From positions 62,001 to 126,000 of the forward strand of contig JAZAFR010000007.1 in the NCBI GenBank assembly GCA_036121365.1: a DNA stretch of 64,000 nt. Direction: 5' to 3'. The notes below the pieces were generated by a model. The model was not told the DNA's origin. It did not search any database and worked only from the letters and a program-made list of their open reading frames with translations. Source of the DNA: UBA7916 sp036121365 (GTDB taxonomy: Bacteria > Pseudomonadota > Gammaproteobacteria > Comchoanobacterales > Comchoanobacteraceae). The first letter of the stretch is position 1; each line of letters starts with the position of its first letter. Made by a program: the position numbers and the translations under genes. This document shows, in pieces, positions 49,935 through 58,471 of this stretch.

Positions 49935-51698
49935 ATGGTTTCTTTAAGAAAGGCAGGCCCGGTTGTTATGAGTGAATTTGAGTTTAAAACAAAAGGAGAT
50001 GCAGACGGTGTTCTTATTCCTAATGTATGGGATCTTGTTGCGTTTGCATTGACTTTTTGTGTTTTTCTTTTATTGGGGCAAGCTCTTAGAGGTATGGCTT
50101 TTGGTCATGTTGTGGATGCTCAAGGTATTGATCTTTCAGTCACGATGTTGCCGAAATATGCCTTATTTAGTGTCGCAAGAATGTTTGTGGCTTTGTTTTT
50201 TTCACTGTTGATTACCTTTGTTTTAGGTACTTTGGCTGCTCGTTCTCAAATGGCTGAGCGTGTGATTATTCCATTGGTCGATGTTTTGCAATCGATTCCA
50301 ATCTTGGGGTATTTGACAATTGCAGCCACTGTGTTTGTAGATGTCTTTGGTATGGGTACTTTTGGTTATGAGATGGTGGCTTTTTTTGTTATTTTTACTT
50401 CGCAAGTATGGAATATGATTTTGTCTTTTTATCAGAGTTTGATTATGTTGCCTGCGGATCTAAAAGAGTTGGCTGCTGTGATGAGGCTACGAAGGATACA
50501 GAAGTTTTGGCGTGTGGATGTTCCTTTTGCAATGCCTGATTTATTGATCAATATGATGGTTTCTTTATCAGCTGGATGGTTTTATATTATGGAATCAGAA
50601 GCGATTGTGGTTTCAGGTCAAGAGGACCGTATGTTGCTTCCTGGCTTGGGTTCTTATATGTGGCAAGCAAACTTACAGCAAAATACGCATGCATTATGGT
50701 GCGCATTGGGTGCTATGTTTGTGGTTATTTTGTGTTATGATCAACTGATGTTTCGGCCTTTATTGCATGTTGTTCGTGGATATCAGTCCCATGATGATGA
50801 TTTGCTACACCGCTCCTGGATAGTGAATTTGTTATTGCGGACATGCTGGTTTAAATGGGCTGTTGAAAAACTACATCGTGCTTTTTCAGGCGTTCTATTG
50901 AGGTTGTCTCGATATTCTCGCCCTGTGACTATGCCTTATGAATATGAAGAAAAACGCAGTTCTTTAAGTATGGGGGTCTGTTGGTTGCTAATGTTTTGTT
51001 TTGTTGCGCTTTCTCTGTATGGGATGTGGCAGGTTATTCATATTGCTTCATTGCCTGAGCTTTTTAGGATTCTTCTTTTAGGCTTTTTTACCTTTTTACG
51101 TGTGTTTGTGTTGTTGTTGTTTTGTATGCTCCTTTGGGTTCCTGTTGGGGTTTGGGTTGGGTTTAGGCCTGCGATTGCTAATAGAGTGATGCCGGTTATT
51201 CAATTTCTTGCTGCCTTTCCTCCTAATATGCTATATCCATTATTAATGGAGATCATTTTAGTGTATGGTCTTAATGTTAATATTTGGTGTGCTCCTCTGA
51301 TGATCCTAGGTACCCAGTGGTATATACTCTTTAATGTCATATCTGCAGTTCAGTCCATAGATAAGGAGCTTGTGTATGTCACAAAACAGTTGGGAGTGAA
51401 AGGTTTTTTTCTGTGGAAGCGTTTGATTTTGCCTGCCATCGCCCCACATTTGATTTCAGGTGCTATGGCTGCATCTGGAGGGGCTTGGAATGCGAGTATT
51501 GTTGCTGAGGTGTTGACTTGGGGCGGTCAAACAAAAGTAGCTGCTGGACTTGGTTCTTATATCCATATGGCAGCCAGTAGGGGCGATTTAGATCTGCATG
51601 TGCTGGCCATTTTAGTCATGTGTTTTTATGTGGTGTTGATCAACCGGCTGTTTTGGAATCCGTTGTATCGGTATGTCGAGCGGCGTTATGCTACTTAG
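49935..51698 (+). CDS. Fused two-domain ABC importer permease (NitT/TauT-like)
   Basis: The 587-residue product carries two copies of the BPD_transp_1 permease unit with about 12 membrane helices. The first half includes PLVDVLQSIPILGYL and ELAAVMRLRRIQKFWRVDVPFAMP, the second VIQFLAAFPPNMLYPL and ELVYVTKQLGVKGFFLWKRLILPAIAP, both carrying the EAA-type loop (EL...LG/LR....F..V..P.A.P) that contacts the ATPase. Proteins of this layout belong with nitrate/sulfonate-type importers. GGGAG precedes ATG 49935; ATG 49968 is possible. No substrate-binding protein gene is nearby. Confidence 0.88.
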   Translation: MVSLRKAGPVVMSEFEFKTKGDADGVLIPNVWDLVAFALTFCVFLLLGQALRGMAFGHVVDAQGIDLSVTMLPKYALFSVARMFVALFFSLLITFVLGTLAARSQMAERVIIPLVDVLQSIPILGYLTIAATVFVDVFGMGTFGYEMVAFFVIFTSQVWNMILSFYQSLIMLPADLKELAAVMRLRRIQKFWRVDVPFAMPDLLINMMVSLSAGWFYIMESEAIVVSGQEDRMLLPGLGSYMWQANLQQNTHALWCALGAMFVVILCYDQLMFRPLLHVVRGYQSHDDDLLHRSWIVNLLLRTCWFKWAVEKLHRAFSGVLLRLSRYSRPVTMPYEYEEKRSSLSMGVCWLLMFCFVALSLYGMWQVIHIASLPELFRILLLGFFTFLRVFVLLLFCMLLWVPVGVWVGFRPAIANRVMPVIQFLAAFPPNMLYPLLMEIILVYGLNVNIWCAPLMILGTQWYILFNVISAVQSIDKELVYVTKQLGVKGFFLWKRLILPAIAPHLISGAMAASGGAWNASIVAEVLTWGGQTKVAAGLGSYIHMAASRGDLDLHVLAILVMCFYVVLINRLFWNPLYRYVERRYAT

Positions 51699-51715
51699 AT
51701 GAATGGAGGGTAAAC

Positions 51716-53005
51716 ATGAGTACAATTATTGAAGTTGTGGATGTGAGAAAAACATTTAAAAAAGATGCTTCTCAGGATTTGTTGGTATTGGACCAAATTA
51801 ATTTGTCGATACAGTCGGGTGAAATTGTTGCATTGTTGGGTACCTCTGGTTCTGGAAAGTCCACGTTATTGCGTATTATCTCTGGTTTGATTCAGCCATC
51901 AGCAGGCAAAGTGTATTTTTCTGGACAACCGGTTAAAGGCCCTGTATCTGGTGTGGGTATGGTTTTTCAAAGTTTTGCTTTGATGCCGTGGATGAGTGTT
52001 CTGGAAAATGTTGAAATTGGACTTGAGGCATTGGGTGTTTCTGTTCAAGATAGGCGTGAGAGGGCACTACGTGCCATTGATATGGTAGGGATGGATGGTT
52101 TTGAATCAGCTTATCCGAGAGAGCTTTCAGGTGGTATGCGTCAAAGAGTTGGTATTGCGAGGGCATTGGTCATTGAGCCTAAGGTTTTGTTATTGGATGA
52201 GCCATTCTCTGCGTTAGATATTTTGACTGCTGATAACTTGAGAAATGATCTATTGCAGTTGTGGATGAAGAAAACAACCAAAATGCAATCTATGCTTTTG
52301 GTGACACACAATATTGAAGAGGCTGCAGTCATGGCAGATAGAATATTGATATTTGGTCATGATCCAGGTTCGATTCGTGACGAAATAAAAATTTCGGTTG
52401 CCAGGCCTAGATCTGAAAAGCCAATTGTGGTTCAGTCTATTATGGAAGAAGTCTATCAGAAGATTGCCAAAGTGAATCGTTCCAATAACACTGTTGGGCA
52501 GCGATTTCAAGTGATCAGTCTATATCATCGCTTGCCGCGTGTTGAAGTGGGTAGCATGATTGGTTTGCTCGAGGCCTTAGGGTCTGAAGAATTTAAGCAA
52601 GATTCTGATTTGTCAACGCTTGCAGAAGAGTTGTATTTGGATGTAGATGATTTGATGTCTATCATTGATTGTTTGGAAATTTTACGTATGGCGTTTATTG
52701 ATGCGGGGCATGTTTCGTTGACACCAGCTGGTGTACAATTTTCCGAGGCCGATATTTTAGAAAGAAAAAAGATTTTTGCTCGGCAGCTGCAAGATCATGT
52801 GCCACTTGTTCGTCATATTTTACGTGTTCTTAATGGGCGTTCTAGTCACAGTGCCAGTGGTCAAAGGTTTTCAGTTGAATTACAAGATGATTTGAGTGAT
52901 ATTGCTGCCAGTGAAGTTTTGAAAACGGTGATTGAGTGGGGCCGTTATGCTGAATTATTCGCTTATAACGATAATACAGATACTTTGAGTTTTGATAATC
53001 CTTGA
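51716..53005 (+). CDS. ABC importer ATPase with C-terminal AAA-associated domain
   Basis: ATG at 51716 follows GGAGGG. The first 250 residues are an ABC ATPase: Walker A LLGTSGSGKST, Q-loop VFQSFALMPW, signature LSGGMRQRVGIARAL, Walker B VLLLDEPFSALD and switch LLVTHNIEEA. The remaining 180 residues (VGSMIGLLEALGSEE... to ELFAYN) match the AAA-associated domain found fused to some NitT/TauT-type ATPases. Total 429 residues. It pairs with the permease 17 bases upstream. An alternative upstream frame overlaps the permease and is not used. Confidence 0.92.
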   Translation: MSTIIEVVDVRKTFKKDASQDLLVLDQINLSIQSGEIVALLGTSGSGKSTLLRIISGLIQPSAGKVYFSGQPVKGPVSGVGMVFQSFALMPWMSVLENVEIGLEALGVSVQDRRERALRAIDMVGMDGFESAYPRELSGGMRQRVGIARALVIEPKVLLLDEPFSALDILTADNLRNDLLQLWMKKTTKMQSMLLVTHNIEEAAVMADRILIFGHDPGSIRDEIKISVARPRSEKPIVVQSIMEEVYQKIAKVNRSNNTVGQRFQVISLYHRLPRVEVGSMIGLLEALGSEEFKQDSDLSTLAEELYLDVDDLMSIIDCLEILRMAFIDAGHVSLTPAGVQFSEADILERKKIFARQLQDHVPLVRHILRVLNGRSSHSASGQRFSVELQDDLSDIAASEVLKTVIEWGRYAELFAYNDNTDTLSFDNP

Positions 53006-53053
53006 TGATGGATTGTTTCTTTCTTGTTATTCTTTATGTTTTGGAGATTGGTG

Positions 53054-53740
53054 CTATTGGTGTATGTAGCTGAGCACTTGATTGACTTGTTCTTGGTTGT
53101 CGATGATGCTAACCAGTCCGCTTCCCATCACCACCTGGATGGGGATATTGAGTTGTTGTACTTTTGGTAATGTTTTAAGATTGATTCCCCCATCAATGCT
53201 CAGTTGGCATTTTGGATGTTGATTGTATATATTTTGTATTGCTGTCAACGCTGATTCTTGAAATGGCCTGCCACAGCGTCCAGGGACAACACTCATCACA
53301 AGACAGTGGTCTACTTTGGGTAAGTACTTAAAAAAATATTCGATTTTTTCATCTGGATTGATTGCAATACCCGCTTGGCTGTTTTCTTGGATTCTTGAGA
53401 TGATTTCGAGACTTCTTGTAGATGTTTTAGGGTGAAAGAAAATACTGCGAGGACGATTTTTTTTTAACAGATCAAGCGCTTTATCAACTTGTGATACCAT
53501 TAAATGAATGTCAAGATTCAGTTCAGGAAATGTTTTTTCAATGGCACTGATTAAATCAAAGTTCAATGCCAAATTATCGACATAGTGACCATCCATGATA
53601 TCAATGTGTAGGCTGGTTAAGCCTGTTTTTTTAATGGCGTAGATGGCTTTTTCGATATTAAGAGGGTCTGCTGCCAGTATGGATGCGCTGATTTCAGTGA
53701 TCATTTTAGAATTTGATTGAGAGGATTTTGATTTTAACAT
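53054..53740 (-). CDS. rpe: Ribulose-phosphate 3-epimerase (divergent)
   Basis: Interconverts ribulose-5-P and xylulose-5-P, supplying transketolase. The 228-residue TIM-barrel product has ISASILAADPLNIEKAI, LHIDIMDGHYVDNLALN with metal Asp and His, LDIHLMV with metal His, VMSVVPGRCGRPF in place of the usual VMSVNPGFGGQ, and LSIDGGIN with metal Asp. Start at 53740 or at Met 13 (53704); neither has a clear ribosome binding site. Confidence 0.9.
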   Translation of the reverse strand: MLKSKSSQSNSKMITEISASILAADPLNIEKAIYAIKKTGLTSLHIDIMDGHYVDNLALNFDLISAIEKTFPELNLDIHLMVSQVDKALDLLKKNRPRSIFFHPKTSTRSLEIISRIQENSQAGIAINPDEKIEYFFKYLPKVDHCLVMSVVPGRCGRPFQESALTAIQNIYNQHPKCQLSIDGGINLKTLPKVQQLNIPIQVVMGSGLVSIIDNQEQVNQVLSYIHQ

Positions 53741-53918
53741 GGCTACGAATTTTACGACAGTTCTTTTTCTTTTTTTGTATTTCTTATTTGATGGTTCTGC
53801 TATTGTTCCTGGATAGTTGGTTTTTCATTTTTTAGAATTTTTTTATCTCATAGCAGGGTTGAAATCGTTATGACCTGTGTGCAGTTAAAAATGTTTTGTT
53901 TGAGTTTTAAAGAGTTGC

Positions 53919-54725
53919 TCAAACTTCACTATTTGCCAGGTGCGATTTAATCAGTGTGTATGCTTTTTTGATTTCAAAAGTTTTTTCATTGGCTTTTTTG
54001 ATGTCTTCTTCAGTGACGTTATTTTTTTTTGCATGGACCTTGTCGGGATGATTGTCGCTGAGTAATTTTCTATACTTTCTTTTGATTTCATCGGGCTCCG
54101 TGGTTGAGCTGGCTCCTAAAACTTTGTACGCCCAATTTAAATTGTGACCTTGCGCAAAAGGCCTTTGCTGATATTGTTGGTGCGTGTGTTTGTGAAATCG
54201 CATGATTCCAAGGCATTTAAGAATGTGATCGAGTCTATTTATTTTGGCATTGGAATTTTGAGAGTTTGCTTCGATTAATTGAATTAAAATTCCGGCGATA
54301 GTGCTTTTTATGCTGGGTTGCATTAGAAGAGCTATTTGTAATTGTTGCAAGGATATAAAAGGGTTGAATGTATCTTTCTTGCCTTCATTGAAGGCTGCTT
54401 TTGCCTTTTTTTTCTGTGTACTGTTGAATTTCAACAGCTGCATGCTGTTTTCAACAATGGTGATGCTACTTTCAGAAACAGATCCATCAAATTTTGCAAT
54501 ATGCCCCATCAATTGATAGGCATATTGAATTATTTGAGTGTTCCACTGGTTCTTGCGTCTAATTTTTGACTTTGCTGTTCGAATTTGACTTTTGATTGAT
54601 TTGTCTATTGCATTCCCAAGGTAGATGCCAGCCATTAGACCTAAAATTCCAAATCTTAAGCTCAACAGCATTCCTACGGCTATGCCGAATATCGTGCCTA
54701 TAGAATTTGTTTGGAAATGAATCAT
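53919..54725 (-). CDS. djlA: Membrane-anchored co-chaperone DjlA
   Basis: The 268-residue product has an N-terminal glycine-rich membrane helix (about 9-40), a TerB-like helical domain (about 70-190, beginning QYAYQLMGHIAKFDGSVSESSI) and a C-terminal J domain (about 200-268) with AYKVLGASSTTEPDEIKRKYRKLLSDNHPDKV, where HPD stimulates DnaK. Length matches E. coli DjlA (271). It is divergent from rnt. Confidence 0.95.
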   Translation of the reverse strand: MIHFQTNSIGTIFGIAVGMLLSLRFGILGLMAGIYLGNAIDKSIKSQIRTAKSKIRRKNQWNTQIIQYAYQLMGHIAKFDGSVSESSITIVENSMQLLKFNSTQKKKAKAAFNEGKKDTFNPFISLQQLQIALLMQPSIKSTIAGILIQLIEANSQNSNAKINRLDHILKCLGIMRFHKHTHQQYQQRPFAQGHNLNWAYKVLGASSTTEPDEIKRKYRKLLSDNHPDKVHAKKNNVTEEDIKKANEKTFEIKKAYTLIKSHLANSEV

Positions 54726-54874
54726 TTTTGTGCTTTACTCCAAGCTACTGTTATCTCTATATTATACTTTATTTTTTATCAAATTGATAGATTTTACGGA
54801 TTAAAACTTATGTTTTGTGTCTGGTATAGGTGTTTGATTTTTGGTATACTATGTTAAAATACAAGGTGGGTTTT

Positions 54875-55465
54875 ATGAAGATCTATAAGCGTTTTGCTGG
54901 GTACTTGCCAGTGGTGGTTGACTGTGAGACTGGGGGGGTGAATGCTCAAACAGATGCGTTGCTTGAAATTGCCTGTTGTTGCATTGCGTATAAAGATGAT
55001 CAGCTTGTTCAAGCTGAAAAGCTGCATTACCATGTGGATCCTTTTTCAGGTGGTATAATCACAACAGAGTCGCTGGAAATTAATCAAATTAGGCCTCATC
55101 ATCCTTTTCGCTTTGCGCTCAAGGAGTCAGAATGCCTTGCAGATATGTCTGTAAAAATTAAGCAGTATTGTCAGAAATATCATTGTAGGCGTGCAATTTT
55201 GGTCGGTCATAATGCTCATTTTGACTTGGGGTTTTTACTTGCTGCCTATAAGCGCTGTGATATGATGAGCTCTTTTCCTTTTCATCATTTTTCAGTTCTA
55301 GATACGGTTACGTTGAGTGCTTTTTTTCTCAAGGAAACTGTTTTGGCACGTGCAGTTAGGAGAGCAGGCCTGAAATTCGATGTGGAGCAGGCGCATTCTG
55401 CAATTTACGATGTTGATAGAACTGCTGCGCTTTTTTGCCATTTGGAGAATAAATGCTCAGTGTGA
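54875..55465 (+). CDS. rnt: Ribonuclease T
   Basis: DEDD exonuclease that trims tRNA and other RNA 3' ends. MKIYKRFAGYLPVVVDCETGGVN begins the protein at 54875 (GGTGGG upstream), DCE holding the first two acidic residues. HNAHFDLGFL supplies the third and HSAIYDVDRTAALF the His and last Asp. Length 196, near E. coli RNase T (215). A frame opening 15 codons earlier is rejected. Since CCA is not encoded in the tRNAs here, RNase T turnover and CCA addition would matter. It overlaps the end of hda by 9 bases. Confidence 0.93.
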   Translation: MKIYKRFAGYLPVVVDCETGGVNAQTDALLEIACCCIAYKDDQLVQAEKLHYHVDPFSGGIITTESLEINQIRPHHPFRFALKESECLADMSVKIKQYCQKYHCRRAILVGHNAHFDLGFLLAAYKRCDMMSSFPFHHFSVLDTVTLSAFFLKETVLARAVRRAGLKFDVEQAHSAIYDVDRTAALFCHLENKCSV

Positions 55466-56140
55466 TTGACTTGTTAGATATGTCTCTAAAAGTTTTTTTG
55501 CTAAAGCAATGCTGGGTTTGATTTTGTTTTTTAGGCTTTCTGTGTCTAGACTGTCGATGAAGTTAAATAAAAATTTGTTGTCTCTGGGCAAGTTTTTTTG
55601 CATCCACTTTATGAGTTCTTTTGAGAGGGGCATTCCTTTATTGAGTGATCTGAACATGAGTGCTTGCTCTTGGCTTTGTTCAGTTAATTTGATTACTTTT
55701 AGCGTTAATAAAGACTGTAATCTAGAGTTTAAGTCTGCTCTTTCTAATTGTATGTTTGGTAGTTGACTGCTGATGCGTAACTGGTTTGTTTCGGCTAGCA
55801 ATAATTTAAACAGAGCATTTTCCCAGTTTTTTTTGCCTTTCATTAATTCAATGTTATCAATACAGATTAATTGATTTTTTAGATCTTCGAGTATTTTCGG
55901 ATTGCTCCTTTCTAAGGTTTTGCAATTTAGATATAGCCAACGTCTATTTGTTTGATGGCATGCTGCTTGTAATAAATGTGTTTTTCCAGTATTTTTCTCT
56001 CCGGTTAGGATGATGACTTGAGTTTGTTCATTTTTTACCTGTTGAATCAGCTTATTCATATAAGGGCTGTGGCAGTAAAAGTTTCTGTATGTATTGTTTT
56101 TTTCTAAGGAGATGGGTAGTGTCAGTTGTTCAATTATCAT
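55457..56140 (-). CDS. hda: DnaA regulatory inactivator Hda
   Basis: Hda with the beta clamp promotes ATP hydrolysis by DnaA. The 227-residue product has the clamp-binding motif QLTLPISL at residues 4-11, a Walker A GEKNTGKTHLLQA (about 46-58), Walker B LICIDNIE and a DnaA-like AAA+ body. The arginine-finger region reads DLNSRLQS (equivalent to DL.SRL in Hda). It overlaps the end of the DUF2066 gene by 11 bases, as in other gammaproteobacteria. Confidence 0.94.
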   Translation of the reverse strand: MIIEQLTLPISLEKNNTYRNFYCHSPYMNKLIQQVKNEQTQVIILTGEKNTGKTHLLQAACHQTNRRWLYLNCKTLERSNPKILEDLKNQLICIDNIELMKGKKNWENALFKLLLAETNQLRISSQLPNIQLERADLNSRLQSLLTLKVIKLTEQSQEQALMFRSLNKGMPLSKELIKWMQKNLPRDNKFLFNFIDSLDTESLKNKIKPSIALAKKLLETYLTSQSH

Positions 56141-57185
56141 AATATATTTCTTCTTGATTTAAAGGGGGGATCCACTGATAGTGATGTTGTGTTCGAGTGG
56201 AGTTCGGGCTTTCGATGTTTGATTGTAAATAAGGTGCGTTTTGAAGTATTTGTAGCAATGCCTCTTCAGAGCCAGTATGGAATATTTGTATGGCAATGAA
56301 ATCTGGCCCAATGCTGTTGATGTCAGTTTTTTTTATTAAATCATGTGTGGTTAAAAGCTTGGATATGTTTGTGTATTCCTCCATGCTGAACAAATCTTTG
56401 ACCTCAATAATAGAGCTTTGGATTTCTTGATTTTCTGTTTTTGTGTTGATCTTAATGAGATTGATTATGTGGTCTAATGCTTGAGTAATTCCTTGGTCTA
56501 AATTTTCTATTTGACTTTCCCATGAGTGATTTTGTTTCTGACTGTAGAAATGCCATTGAATATTTAAGGGGTCTTCTTTCGTGATGTTTCCATGGAGTAT
56601 TTGTGGAGTATCGTATTTTGTTTTTATGAAATCTATTATTTGTTGTTCATCTAGGTCCATTTCTAAATCCTTGATGTCTCCAATTGGAAGAAAGGTAGGC
56701 ATGTTTCTCTGTTTTGATTGAGTGAGGATCATATCTGCAATTTCAGAGTGCTCTGATAAGAGTATTTGATCTCCATTTATATTTTTTGTTTGTATCCAGA
56801 GTAATGTTTTGTTTCTTTGTCCATTCCATGGAGATAGCCCTAGTTTTTGCATTATCAAATCAATGCTTTCGTGATTAAAGGTGATTGATAAGTCGTAACA
56901 GGCGCTTTCTTCTGAATCAAGGCATGGTTTCTTTGTGTAGTCATAACGGTCTACCATTGTTTCTATGTTAGGAAGAGAGTCTAGTGTTTTCAAGTGGCTT
57001 TCTGTTATGAGGAGGCCTGATCTTTTTGATAAGGTATGAGTGAATGCAATTTTGATGTTTGCTTTCAGTGTTTCTTGTGATTTACTGTTGACTGTGTTTG
57101 TGTATGTATCGTTATTTTCTTGAGTGTGGGCGTTGATGGGTAGGGCGAATAAGTAGATCAAAATCGAAAGGATGATTAAATGCAT
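56130..57185 (-). CDS. DUF2066 family exported protein
   Basis: Starting at 57185 the 351-residue product has a signal peptide (MHLIILSILIYLFALPINAH). The mature protein has the DUF2066 opening (TLKANIKIAFTHTLSKRSG) and LLWIQTKNING in the middle. The function of the family is unknown; genes for it commonly precede hda, as here. An earlier Met eight codons upstream is possible. Neither start has a clear ribosome binding site. Confidence 0.82.
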   Translation of the reverse strand: MHLIILSILIYLFALPINAHTQENNDTYTNTVNSKSQETLKANIKIAFTHTLSKRSGLLITESHLKTLDSLPNIETMVDRYDYTKKPCLDSEESACYDLSITFNHESIDLIMQKLGLSPWNGQRNKTLLWIQTKNINGDQILLSEHSEIADMILTQSKQRNMPTFLPIGDIKDLEMDLDEQQIIDFIKTKYDTPQILHGNITKEDPLNIQWHFYSQKQNHSWESQIENLDQGITQALDHIINLIKINTKTENQEIQSSIIEVKDLFSMEEYTNISKLLTTHDLIKKTDINSIGPDFIAIQIFHTGSEEALLQILQNAPYLQSNIESPNSTRTQHHYQWIPPLNQEEIYYDN

Positions 57186-57292
57186 GGTTTCTATGAGTAT
57201 TAAACACATTTAGCATAACATTATTTACCCCGAAGTATAACCACTATTTTTGTAATATTTGTGATTTTTTTTATGTGATTTTAATTTTTTCA

Positions 57293-57321
57293 TTGACTTA
57301 GGATCTGAAACCCTCTAACCT
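57293..57321 (+). promoter_or_regulatory. Probable sigma-70 promoter of ihfB
   Basis: TTGACT (57293-57298) and TAACCT (57316-57321) with a 17-base spacer precede the ATG by about 30 bases. The -10 is a weak match; the call rests on position. Confidence 0.4.
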
Positions 57322-57350
57322 TACTGAACAAAATAATTTTGAGGATAATC

Positions 57351-57698
57351 ATGGTTAAATCTGAGTTAATCGATATCATGGCGAGAGAATTCTCTCATTT
57401 GCCTGCAGCACAGGTCGAGTTGATGATAAATGGTATTTTAAATGTAATGGTGAAAACCCTGATGGATAATGGTAGAATTGAAATTAGAGGTTTTGGGACT
57501 TGGTGCTTAAGAAAGAGACGTAGTAGGAATGCTCATAATCCAAGAACAGGTAAGACAATTAAAACGCCTGAAAAATATGGGGTGTATTTTAAAGCTGGAA
57601 AATCACTTCGTGAACGGGTTCATGAAGGCAAAGATAATCCCCTTTTTGGGATGAGAAAAGGCGAGAGTGAAGGCGTTTATAACGAAGAGGTTGCTTAG
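57351..57698 (+). CDS. ihfB: Integration host factor subunit beta-like DNA-bending protein
   Basis: The HU/IHF-fold product of 115 residues starts MVKSELIDIMAREFSHLPA, has NGRIEIRGFGTWCLRKRRSRNAHNPRTGK with the DNA-contacting beta arm and intercalating Pro, and YFKAGKSLRERV. The wording IEIRGFG and SHLPA fits IHF beta more than HU. About 20 extra residues follow the usual C-terminus. GAGG lies 7 bases before ATG 57351; four more codons upstream are open but not used. The fkpA-like gene follows 17 bases later. Confidence 0.88.
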   Translation: MVKSELIDIMAREFSHLPAAQVELMINGILNVMVKTLMDNGRIEIRGFGTWCLRKRRSRNAHNPRTGKTIKTPEKYGVYFKAGKSLRERVHEGKDNPLFGMRKGESEGVYNEEVA

Positions 57699-57715
57699 TT
57701 TTTTGGGGAGTTGAG

Positions 57716-58150
57716 ATGAAAAAGTTTTTTTTGGGTTTGTTTGTACTTGGTTGTTCTTTTTCGATCTTGTTTGGTTTGCATGCTCAAGCTGGATCTCAAA
57801 AGGAGAGTCTAGATTATCAGGTGATGGCTTCAGAATTGAGGGTCATTGATCAGAAGGAAGGTAGCGGACGCGTGGCAAAATCTGGAGATGCTGTTGTTGT
57901 TCATTATGTCGGTACATTAGAAAGTGGAAAGCAGTTTGATAGCTCTGTTGATAGAGGTGTTCCGTTTGAATTTCAGTTAGGAGTTGGTCAAGTTATTTCT
58001 GGGTGGGATCAAGGTGTTGTTGGAATGAAAGAAGGCGGCAAAAGAAAATTGATTATCCCTCCTGAACTTGCTTATGGTGATAGAGACTTAGGTGTTATTC
58101 CCCCCAATTCAACTTTAATTTTTCAGGTTGAGTTGCTTAAAGTTAAATAG
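57716..58150 (+). CDS. Exported FKBP-type peptidyl-prolyl isomerase
   Basis: The 144-residue product has a signal peptide (MKKFFLGLFVLGCSFSILFGLHAQA) and a single FKBP domain: VVVHYVGTLESGKQFDSSVDRGVPFEFQLG, VISGWDQGVVGMKEGGKRKLIIPPELAYG and PNSTLIFQVELLKV, with the aromatic pocket residues conserved. The Cys at residue 13 is inside the hydrophobic segment but lacks a proper lipobox context. It lacks the N-terminal dimerisation domain of FkpA or Mip. It probably folds periplasmic proteins. Confidence 0.93.
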   Translation: MKKFFLGLFVLGCSFSILFGLHAQAGSQKESLDYQVMASELRVIDQKEGSGRVAKSGDAVVVHYVGTLESGKQFDSSVDRGVPFEFQLGVGQVISGWDQGVVGMKEGGKRKLIIPPELAYGDRDLGVIPPNSTLIFQVELLKVK

Positions 58151-58471
58151 TCAACTTATCGAGAACGGTACAACGGTTTCTACACCATGATGTGTGGTGT
58201 TAGTGATTAGAGATGGTTTTGTCCCTCAATAGAGTTTCCATATATTTGCTAAAAATTGCGCTGTTAAGAGATCTTAGTGAAGAATGATTAGGCTGTTTAT
58301 AGTTTCTTCAGACATGGGTTTTCTTTTGTTAGATTTGTGTTGATTTTGTTGCAAGGTGCCGTCAGTTCTTCTTGTTGAGGTCTATCTTTTTGGTAAATTT
58401 TAAAAAAAAACATTCTTTTTTTTTATTGTGTGCTATAGGATTCATAATTTCTTTTTGTTTGGAGTTTGGTT
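58151..58471 (+). other. Intergenic region before the 58-61 kb gene pair
   Basis: These 321 bases hold no gene. ACACCA (58182-58187) pairs with TGGTGT (58195-58200) in a small hairpin without a following T-tract. The last 80 bases are very AT-rich with runs of A and T (58401-58425), likely the promoter area of the next gene. Confidence 0.4.

Noticed and set aside
58182..58200. Hairpin after the FKBP gene as a terminator
   Set aside because: The six-base stem is not followed by a T-tract, so it does not look like an intrinsic terminator.
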